Assembly: GCA_030374735.1 (NCBI GenBank)
Contig: JASCIV010000553.1
Coordinates: 1 to 16,952 of the forward strand
Reading direction: 5' to 3'
DNA length: 16,952 nucleotides
Source: Gracilaria caudata
Taxonomy: Eukaryota; Rhodophyta; Florideophyceae; Gracilariales; Gracilariaceae
Both the position numbers and the translations under genes were made by a program. Positions 1 to 6,328 of this stretch are shown piece by piece; within the stretch, counting starts at the first letter, position 1, and the number at the start of each line of letters is the position of its first letter. The notes under the pieces are model-generated. The model was not told where the DNA came from. It saw only the letters and a program-made list of their open reading frames with translations, and made no database searches.

Positions 1-118
1 AGAACTTGAGCAGTAGATTAGGAAGAACAGACCTCATATTTATCAAGAAAAACGAATATATTACTAAATTATTTTCGTATACGTATGCAACATGTGTTTG
101 CTGGAGGTCGGAATGTGT

Positions 119-252
119 TGTCGTCCTAGGACGATGGTAGAAATAAAGCTAAAATACTGTTGGCCGAAAGATGTCGTCGTCCTAGGACGACGGTAGAAAT
201 AAAGTTGGACTCTTGTCAATAAAGGTGTCGTCGTCCTAGGAAGACGGTAGAA
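119..252. repeat. Triplet A1 of the palindrome array
   Basis: Three palindromes spaced 56 and 54 bp. The first has a degenerate right arm (ACGATG instead of ACGACG), the second is perfect, and the third carries AAGACG. The degenerate first arm recurs in A2 and A3, so position-specific variants are shared between units. Confidence 0.9.
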
Positions 253-379
253 ATTTCAACGAAAACTTGAGCAAAATATCAAGAATATCTTATATTATCT
301 TTGTTAAGAAAAAGGAATATTTTGTAAATCATTTTTAATGTAAGCCTACAAAGCGTCCATGCTGCCCCCGGAAATGTTT

Positions 380-521
380 CGTCGTCCTAGGACGACGGGA
401 GAAATAAAGCTGAAATCTTGTCGATTGAAATGTGTCATCGTCCTAGGACGACGGTACAAATCAACCAGAATTCTTCTCCGTAGAAATGTGTGCCGTCGTT
501 CTAGGACGACGGCACACATTT
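380..521. repeat. Triplet B1 of the palindrome array
   Basis: Three palindromes spaced 56 and 58 bp, the spacing that separates B from A triplets. The first is perfect. The second has a CATCGT left arm. The third has TCTAGG at its centre and lies in a much longer near-perfect palindrome (484-521). Confidence 0.9.
484..521. repeat. Extended 38-bp near-perfect palindrome
   Basis: The third copy of triplet B1 extends the dyad to 19 bp on each side, from AAATGTGTGCCGTCG on the left to its complement ending ACACATTT on the right, centred between 502 and 503. Only one base pair (T500 opposite G505) breaks the symmetry. The other copies lose symmetry just outside the 18-bp core, because their right flank is GGTAGAAAT. 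As RNA or extruded DNA it could form a strong hairpin or cruciform. Confidence 0.85.
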
Positions 522-643
522 CGTCGAAAACTTTAGTAGTAGATTAGGAAGAACAGATCTCTGTTTATCAAGAAAAACGAATATATTACTAAATTACTTT
601 CGTATAAGTTTGCAACGTCTGTTTGCTGGAGGTCGGAACGTGT

Positions 644-777
644 CGTCGTCCTAGGACAATGGTAGAAATAAATCTAAAATACTGTTTGCTGAAAGGCGTC
701 GTCGTCCTAGGACGAGGGTAGAAATAAAGCTGGACTCTTGTCAATAGAGGTGTCGTCGTCCTAGGACGACGGTAGAA
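644..777. repeat. Triplet A2 of the palindrome array
   Basis: Spacing is 56 and 54 bp, exactly as in A1. The first copy has the degenerate arm ACAATG, the second ACGAGG, and the third is perfect. It begins 525 bp after A1. Confidence 0.9.
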
Positions 778-904
778 ATTTCAACGAAAACTTGAGCAAA
801 ATATCAAGAATATTTTATCTTATCTTTGTTAAGAAAAAGGAATATTTTGTAAAGTATTTTTAATGAAAGCCTTCAAAGCGTCCATGCTGCCTCCGGAAAT
901 GTTT

Positions 905-1042
905 CGTCGTCCTAGGACGACGGGAGAAATAAAGCTGAAATCTTGTCGATCGAAATGTGTCGTCGTTCTAGGACGACGGTACAAATCAACCAGAATTCTT
1001 CTCCGTAGAAATGTGTGCCGTCGTCCTAGGACGACGGTAGAA
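905..1042. repeat. Triplet B2 of the palindrome array
   Basis: Spacing is 56 and 58 bp, as in B1, and it lies 525 bp after B1. The first and third copies are perfect; the second has the TCTAGG centre. The third copy keeps the left flank GTGTGC found in B1 but has the ordinary GGTAGAAAT right flank, so it lacks the long dyad of B1. Confidence 0.9.
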
Positions 1043-1169
1043 ATTTTGTCGAAAACTTGAGCAATAGATTAAGAACAACATGTCTCATATATATCAAGAA
1101 AGACGAATATATTACTTAATTATTTTCGTATACGTATGCAATGTGTGTTTGCTGGAGGTCGGAATGTGT

Positions 1170-1310
1170 CGTCGTCCTAGGACGATGGTAGAGATAAAGC
1201 TAAAATACTGTTGGCCGAAAGGTGTCGTCGTCCTAGGACGGCGGTAGAAATAAAGATGAAATCTTGTCAACAATGGTGTCGTCGTCCTAGGTCGACGGTA
1301 GAAATTAAGC
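1170..1310. repeat. Triplet A3, last unit before the gene
   Basis: Spacing is 56 and 54 bp, as in A1 and A2, and it begins 526 bp after A2. Each copy has one change in its right arm. Weak similarity to the post-triplet linker continues to about 1330, then ends. Its last palindrome lies about 210 bp before the probable start codon of the ParB-like gene. Confidence 0.88.
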
Positions 1311-1330
1311 GGGAGAAGCTTTAGCAAAAT

Positions 1331-1514
1331 TTACTGTATTCTTTTCTCTCTCCTTCTCTGTCATTGGTTTTTATGAGGCAGGGGTGGGGGAAGCTTCGAG
1401 CTTTTGTTTTTTGATGAGCGCCAAAAGCACCGCACCACAAGCCCTCCACCTGGAAGTAAGTGTGGAAGGAAATCTCCCAGAGCCAGGAGTAGGATTTTTG
1501 TGAAGCAGCTTAAC
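1331..1514 (+). promoter_or_regulatory. Leader and likely promoter of the ParB-like gene
   Basis: Between the array and the ATG at 1515 there is a pyrimidine-rich run (about 1341-1362) and an ATTGG box (reverse CCAAT, 1363-1367), but no clear TATA box. An out-of-frame ATG at 1373 opens a 13-codon frame ending at 1414, a possible upstream ORF if transcription starts early. A GTAAGT at 1455-1460 resembles a splice donor, so a small 5' leader intron is possible. I cannot place the transcription start. Confidence 0.35.
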
Positions 1515-4500
1515 ATGGTCGAGTCAGAGAATTTTAATAGTCGCGCAAGCAGCGCTCAACCAGGACACGGTCGAGAAGAAATAGAAATTTCTCATTCCTT
1601 ACGTCGAAATCCTCGCGACATGGCAAGAGGCGGTCACAATGGCCGTGGCAGTGGCTGCGACACTGGTAGTAGAGGCAGTGAGAGAGGTGGGAGTGGAGAT
1701 GGTGTTGATGATAATTGTGTTGAAGATGCAGAACTTGGGAAAGATCCGACGTCTATGCAACCCCAGGAGCGCAGGGAGATAGAACCGTTGTCGACATCAG
1801 GACCAGGAGAAGAAGCTGGGGAGGATGTAATTGAAGTTGTAGAAGAGCACACATCTTCTCAAGTCAGTGGAAGTGCTGCTGCAGGGCTTGGGATAAAGGA
1901 CCTGTGTATGAATGATCTTGAAAACAGAATGGTACGGATTGATATTCTGTCGCTGGCTTTGGAACCCGAACAACCTCTTCGGTCGGTGAATATGAGACAT
2001 GTCCGTAATCTGATGGAAAGATTTCGGAAAGACGGAGTGCGAGTGGACTTGGGGACGGTCATCATTACGTTCTGTGCAAACAGCGATGGAAGTATCCCAG
2101 AGCACCGGATGGAGGGCGATGTTGTAGTAGTTGAGTGCTGGGTAGTGGACGGACGGCACCGCATTCGCGCATTGAAGGAGCTGTCAAAGAAATCTGAGCA
2201 TTGGAAAAGAGTGGCAGAGTCCCTGCGCGTTTCAGTATATTCCAAAAAGGACGGAACAGTATTGAGCAAGTTGGAAATAATTGGCTCAGGAGGTATAATG
2301 AATCAACATGCCTCGGCAGTTTTGCCAATGAGCACTATGGACCGGCTACATGCGTGCGTGTCGACTGCCAAGACCCTTGTTTGTGAGAAGAGTGTGCAAT
2401 TGGATACCTTGACGGCTAAACAGTTTGCTGGCGTATTGCAGAAGATGAGAGCACTAGGAGAGATGCGCGGTACTCAGTTAACAAGATATGCCCGTGGTGG
2501 CTTGAGAATGGCGAAGGATTCTGAGGTTTATCTCATTGTGAGTGAGGGGCTGAAGAAGTGCGATAGCCTAGGAATCGTTCACTTATCAAGCGGTATGCTT
2601 TGGGATTTGCCAGTGGAAGGTGTGCGCCTGGCAGTTGAATTTGTAGTAGAGCGATTGGAGATTGCGAAAAGTGGAAGAAATCCAATGGAAGTTCCATTCG
2701 ATAAGATGAGGGCTTCTTTCTATAAGAATGTACAAATGCTGTACAAACAAGTCGCAGAAACGGCAGAGCATCAGAACATATCCGTATCGGAGATGTTATC
2801 GAGAGCGGTGGACTCGACAGCTTCGAAGAAATTACTGTTGCAAGAGAGTATTGTGTCTCAACTAGGTCTCTTCAAGTATAATCCTAATCCGAATTTGGCA
2901 GCGATCTCTGAGGGACAGCGTTTGAGGAAGCTGAAAAACCAGCTGGATAAGATTATCGGAGAGAACATCAACGTCATTGTGGAAGATAATGGCAGCAGGG
3001 TTGGAAATGGAGCTCAGGTGTGCTCTGCGCCCGAGGATCCTGTGCTGAGTGGTAGATTAGCACCAGACGCTGTGGCGGAGGTGGATGTGGCGGAGGGTGT
3101 GTCGATGGTCTCCAGAACACGAGCACGTGGGAATGGCAACACCATTGGTATTCAAGACCCAGGCCGTATTCCTTCCAAAAGACAACGTGAGAGAGCTCCA
3201 CGCCAAGAAAACGATGATGATGAGGAAGAGGAACTGGTGAGAAGCACAAGAACTCAACGTCGACGTCTTCGAAGAAGCAACAGACAGAAGAAGATAAGAG
3301 ATACTACGGCCGAGATCATCGGGAGTAGACGGCAGGAAGGAGACAAAAGAGTACTGATCCAATCCGATCGGCATGTGGATGAGGCGGTCATTGTGCAGTT
3401 CTTCAAGTCGATGGACCTCATTAGTATAGAGAAATTGATCGAAACACTTGATAGAGTGCAGTATGAGGTCATGGACGTGCATCTTGAAAATGAAATTGTA
3501 GGAACGGGGAATCAAAGTAAGAATAGAAGCCAACCAGCAAGGGGCGGTACAGGACAAAGTCGAGCTGGGGAGCATCAAGAGAATTCGATTCAGTTCGAGA
3601 GTGCTGCTGACTCAAAATTTGATGATGAAGTTCCCGAGAAGCTGCCGTTTGGAGTGTCTGGGGAGGATCCATCGTATGATGGAGAGCCGTTTCCCATGTG
3701 GACCAGGTTGGCTTCCAAGATTCCTAGTTGGAGGGGATGGCAGACGTCACAGTCGCAGAACCCCTCCTCCAGCACAGGAAACGTTATTGAAAATCCGATC
3801 AAAGTGAAACAACCATGGTTACGGACGTTGTTCATTCCCCAGGGACATCGAGCGGGCTGTATCGAGACGGTCACTGTCGACGACTTGCGGGCAACACACC
3901 ACGCAGTGTACTGGCATGCTGCTTACGAGCACTACCGCGTAAAGGGGATGGAAGACGTGGACATGCGTCCTGAAGGAGTAGAACGAAGGACAAGAGAACA
4001 ACGACTCTGGACGGCTGCAATTGTTGAAGATGAAGTGGCAGTTGAATACTTTGCATGCAAGGCGACACAACTTTGTGAGAGAGGATATTGTATCCTGGAA
4101 GGCTTCTTGAATGACAATGGAATACCAGATTTCGTCCGTGGAAGGCGCCTACCCAAGCTGAGGAATTGTAAGGAATTCTTCGTCTCGCTGCAAAGAGAAA
4201 TGATAAGAAGATTTCCAGGTGAGGAAGCACTACGAGATCCGATGAATCGAAAGGAATGGATTATTGTCTTGAATGTGGGTACGGAAGAGGATGCCTTCCA
4301 ACTTGAATCCGGGATTGGTCGTATCGTTTGGACCACTTACGGGATCATGGCAATGGAGCAAGACAAGAACCTGGGCTGGGCGGTGAGGGGAAGGTGTTTG
4401 GTAGATTGTCGCCTTGGTCAGATAATGGTGTGTTTCGGGGTTGGCACCAATCGAGAGAAGCGGGGTGGGCAGCCGAGCACAAAGAAATTGTTCGTGCCAA

Positions 4501-5171
4501 AGACAGGTGGTCGTTGGCTGTACACTACGAAGAAGTGCCAGCGACAAGTGTTGCATACAGACGTTCCAAGTTTAGGACGTGAGGAGACAATGGATGGCAG
4601 TGGAAATCCAGGATACTTTGTTCTGTGTACCGGGGAAACCGGAGCCGGATTGTGGGTGTACGAAGCGTCTCACAGGCTGATAGCCACCACAAATGATGAG
4701 AAGATCCGGGCCGTATCGCGTGTGGCAAAAGTTGGGCTTGTTCGTGTTCCGCCGAGATCCGTTTTGGTTGGACGTGGAGACGTTTTCCATGCTGGTGCTT
4801 CACACAAGGATTTCCAAGGAGAGAATGGCTGCATGCGTTATCATATGTATTTTGCTCCCGACGGGTTTGAACTTCCCGACGCTATACATTTGAAACCGCG
4901 GCTGAGACCGAAGTTCTATAGAAAGAACCTCTATGAAGAAACCGAAGATGAGGAATGCGAAGACGAAGGAGAAGAGGATCCAGTGGAAGAGGAGCGTATG
5001 GAAGATGATGTAGGTGAGGAACCCGAAACTGAAGTAGTTCGGGCTGACCAGGCAGGAGATTCAAATGTAGAGTCCTTTTCGTTGGGCGATATTGTAGACG
5101 AAGAATTGATACAACCGGACGAAGCAGCTGCTCTACTGGTGGAACTGCCATCGGCGCTTACAAGGCCGTAA
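1515..5171 (+). CDS. ParB/sulfiredoxin-like and 2OG-dioxygenase-like fusion protein
   Basis: This is a 1,218-residue open frame. It is open back to 1377, but the first in-frame ATG is at 1515, so I start there. Residues 1-135 are low-complexity Gly/Ser/Glu. Residues about 140-263 resemble the ParB/sulfiredoxin fold: VVDGRHRIRALKEL carries the G-x-x-R signature (Gly213, Arg216) of the nucleotide-binding motif. A helical stretch follows (about 300-385) that could hold a helix-turn-helix, though this is weak. Residues 560-595 are acidic then very basic (RRRLRRSNRQKKIR, a likely nuclear localisation signal). The C-terminal domain (about 865-1130) has the metal triad of Fe(II)/2OG oxygenases, HTD (His1014, Asp1016) and RGDVFHAG (His1092; His1097 is an alternative), then Arg1108 in RYHMYF, which could bind 2-oxoglutarate. 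The tail is acidic. Domain calls are from motifs only; substrate and function are unknown. A DNA-directed nuclear role is inference. Composition is clearly less GC-rich than the next gene. Confidence 0.75.
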   Translation: MVESENFNSRASSAQPGHGREEIEISHSLRRNPRDMARGGHNGRGSGCDTGSRGSERGGSGDGVDDNCVEDAELGKDPTSMQPQERREIEPLSTSGPGEEAGEDVIEVVEEHTSSQVSGSAAAGLGIKDLCMNDLENRMVRIDILSLALEPEQPLRSVNMRHVRNLMERFRKDGVRVDLGTVIITFCANSDGSIPEHRMEGDVVVVECWVVDGRHRIRALKELSKKSEHWKRVAESLRVSVYSKKDGTVLSKLEIIGSGGIMNQHASAVLPMSTMDRLHACVSTAKTLVCEKSVQLDTLTAKQFAGVLQKMRALGEMRGTQLTRYARGGLRMAKDSEVYLIVSEGLKKCDSLGIVHLSSGMLWDLPVEGVRLAVEFVVERLEIAKSGRNPMEVPFDKMRASFYKNVQMLYKQVAETAEHQNISVSEMLSRAVDSTASKKLLLQESIVSQLGLFKYNPNPNLAAISEGQRLRKLKNQLDKIIGENINVIVEDNGSRVGNGAQVCSAPEDPVLSGRLAPDAVAEVDVAEGVSMVSRTRARGNGNTIGIQDPGRIPSKRQRERAPRQENDDDEEEELVRSTRTQRRRLRRSNRQKKIRDTTAEIIGSRRQEGDKRVLIQSDRHVDEAVIVQFFKSMDLISIEKLIETLDRVQYEVMDVHLENEIVGTGNQSKNRSQPARGGTGQSRAGEHQENSIQFESAADSKFDDEVPEKLPFGVSGEDPSYDGEPFPMWTRLASKIPSWRGWQTSQSQNPSSSTGNVIENPIKVKQPWLRTLFIPQGHRAGCIETVTVDDLRATHHAVYWHAAYEHYRVKGMEDVDMRPEGVERRTREQRLWTAAIVEDEVAVEYFACKATQLCERGYCILEGFLNDNGIPDFVRGRRLPKLRNCKEFFVSLQREMIRRFPGEEALRDPMNRKEWIIVLNVGTEEDAFQLESGIGRIVWTTYGIMAMEQDKNLGWAVRGRCLVDCRLGQIMVCFGVGTNREKRGGQPSTKKLFVPKTGGRWLYTTKKCQRQVLHTDVPSLGREETMDGSGNPGYFVLCTGETGAGLWVYEASHRLIATTNDEKIRAVSRVAKVGLVRVPPRSVLVGRGDVFHAGASHKDFQGENGCMRYHMYFAPDGFELPDAIHLKPRLRPKFYRKNLYEETEDEECEDEGEEDPVEEERMEDDVGEEPETEVVRADQAGDSNVESFSLGDIVDEELIQPDEAAALLVELPSALTRP

Positions 5172-5568
5172 GATTGCCATGTTCCCCTCCCCCCCCCCCC
5201 CCGCGCTTTCTCTTCGCAGTCACGGCGCGCCACGCGCCACGCGCAGCGCGCGCGTCGCGTAGCGCCGCGTGCGCGTGCTGCAGCCGCACCGCGTCCAATC
5301 GCGCGGCGGCAAACGCGCGACGCCTCCCGCGCTGCGGCGCCGTTCTATCTGCGCGCCGCGCGCGTGCCGCGCGCTCACCAACATATAAAACCGCCGCCGC
5401 CGCCGCCGGCACCCTCCCCTCCCACCCCGCCTCCCTCCTCACCTACTTCCCTCTCCAACCCTCCGGTCTTCGTCTTGTTGCGCTGCGGTCGGCGTCTTTT
5501 TCGTCAGCCGTTCAGCAGCTATACTTTTCGTCGTTATCTCAGCTCCGACTACCCTCCGCACCCCCCAC
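5172..5568 (+). promoter_or_regulatory. GC-rich promoter and leader of the CCT gene
   Basis: The region starts 13 bp after the previous stop codon with a C-rich run including C14 (5189-5202). A very CpG-dense segment follows (about 5203-5380) with long alternating CG runs. A clean TATAAAA lies at 5384-5390, about 185 bp before the ATG. A pyrimidine-rich leader (about 5409-5465) follows, as expected of a transcribed 5' UTR. The decamer GCGCCACGCG occurs twice, overlapping, at 5227-5243. The 3' end of the ParB-like transcript must also fall here or nearby. Confidence 0.6.
5384..5390 (+). promoter_or_regulatory. TATA box of the CCT gene
   Basis: TATAAAA stands out in an otherwise GC-only surrounding and sits at a plausible distance upstream of the ATG at 5569. 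By usual TATA spacing, transcription would start near 5412-5420. Confidence 0.65.
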
Positions 5569-6024
5569 ATGGCGCTGTACGCGCGCCCGCGCCCCGCGCT
5601 GCCCACCGCGCAGGACATGGAGCTGGCGTCCGCGCTGGTGAGCATGAAGCTGGGCTACGTGTGTCACGCGCCGTTCACACTCGTCAATCCGCCGGCCACC
5701 TCCTCCGTACAACCGGTGCTGCCGTCCGACGCGCCGCCACCGCCGTGCTCCTCGCCGTCGCGCGCGCGCCCCGTCGCGCGCGTGTCGACAGGCGTGCCAG
5801 TGCCTTACGACGCGCAGAGGAGACGACATGCGATTGAGAGGTATCGACAGAAGCGATTGAGAAGAAGTAGTATGAGGGCTACTTCCATTCGCTACCACAT
5901 TCGCAAGAAGCTTGCTGATACTCGTCCGCGCTTCCGCGGTCGATTCTTCAGGGTTGCCGACGATGCCGACGGCTCTAATGCTACCGCCACCGCCCCCTCC
6001 TCATCGTCGTCGTCGTCGTCGTGA
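5569..6024 (+). CDS. Small CCT-motif (CONSTANS/TOC1-type) protein
   Basis: This frame encodes 151 residues. Residues about 84-128, from RRRHAIERYRQKRLRR through KKLADTRPRFRGRFFR, match the CCT motif of CONSTANS, CONSTANS-like and TOC1/PRR proteins: a basic helix followed by the conserved K-x-L-A-[DE]-x-R-P-R-x-[KR]-G-R-F. In plants this motif mediates nuclear import, DNA contact and NF-Y partnering in light and clock control. No B-box zinc finger or response-regulator receiver domain precedes it; the first 80 residues are Ala/Pro-rich with no recognisable fold. The protein ends in a run of Ser encoded by a TCG repeat (about 6000-6021). The start is the ATG following the TATA box and leader. 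Codon use is strongly GC-rich compared with the gene on its left. CCT-only proteins exist in plants and algae; the specific role here is unknown. Confidence 0.85.
   Translation: MALYARPRPALPTAQDMELASALVSMKLGYVCHAPFTLVNPPATSSVQPVLPSDAPPPPCSSPSRARPVARVSTGVPVPYDAQRRRHAIERYRQKRLRRSSMRATSIRYHIRKKLADTRPRFRGRFFRVADDADGSNATATAPSSSSSSSS
6000..6021 (+). repeat. TCG trinucleotide repeat encoding poly-Ser
   Basis: A short TCG-rich run (TCA then repeated TCG) directly before the TGA stop encodes the Ser tail of the CCT protein. Such runs are prone to length variation. Confidence 0.8.
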
Positions 6025-6328
6025 GAGTTTTGGCTTTGATGCGCACTTACTGCTTTGTACTAATATCCTCGTAGCTGCTACTGTTACCGTCTGAGTAGAT
6101 GTACATAAACTGAAACGAAAAACGAACCAGTGCTGTGGACGTGGTGAGCGCGCCGCTTCCACTTGACAACCGTCGCCAACCGCGTTGTCGAAAATCGGCA
6201 GATATTTTTTGTGTGGCCGCGCCACGCGAATCGCCACGCGACGCGCCACGGGCGGCAGCCGTTGGCTGTTCCGTAAACGCGACGTGCTCCGCGCACATTC
6301 GCCGCGCACAAGCTGCGCGCCGCCCAAC
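6025..6328. other. Convergent 3' region between the CCT and PES-like genes
   Basis: This stretch holds the 3' ends of two converging genes and no supported coding sequence. No AATAAA is seen. It contains repeats of GCGCCACGCG or its core at 6219-6228, 6232-6240 and 6243-6250, the same word found twice in the CCT promoter. The part nearer the PES-like stop is as GC-rich as the CCT gene. Confidence 0.6.

Larger units (their letters stand above)
1..1330. repeat. Higher-order tandem array of 18-bp palindromes
   Basis: Fifteen copies of a palindrome, consensus CGTCGTCCTAGGACGACG, have their central CCTAGG (or TCTAGG) starting at 125, 181, 235, 386, 442, 500, 650, 706, 760, 911, 967, 1025, 1176, 1232 and 1286. 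Five copies (centres 181, 386, 760, 911, 1025) match the palindrome perfectly; the others mostly differ at one or two bases. Three levels are visible: a monomer of about 56 bp (palindrome, then GGTAGAAATAAAG and a short variable tail); a triplet of monomers plus an A/T-rich linker, about 262 bp; and an A-B dimer of triplets repeating every 525-526 bp (125 to 650 to 1176; 386 to 911). The window opens inside a linker, so the array continues to the left. Similarity fades near 1330. No coding sense is seen: short frames across it only translate the palindrome. Confidence 0.95.

Noticed and set aside
359..1327. Short frames within the array (359-547 +, 863-1060 +, 1112-1327 -) with repeated RRPRTT-type peptides
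   Set aside because: The peptides are only translations of the palindromic repeat, appear on both strands and change frame between units; no start context or conserved protein sense.
1..1330. CRISPR array
   Set aside because: Spacers between palindromes are themselves repeated and homologous, unit spacing is hierarchical, no cas genes are present, and the genes are eukaryotic.
1404..1514. Longer N-terminus of the ParB-like protein beginning at 1404
   Set aside because: The codon there is TTG, not ATG; a eukaryotic start is much more likely at the first in-frame ATG, 1515.
2567..2572. An isolated CCTAGG inside the ParB-like coding sequence
   Set aside because: The flanking bases do not match the palindrome arms; a six-base match is expected by chance.
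5174..5837. Pro/Arg/Ala-rich frames in the CCT promoter and gene
   Set aside because: GC-rich DNA lacks stop codons, so long open frames occur by chance; they overlap the TATA box and leader or shadow the CCT frame.
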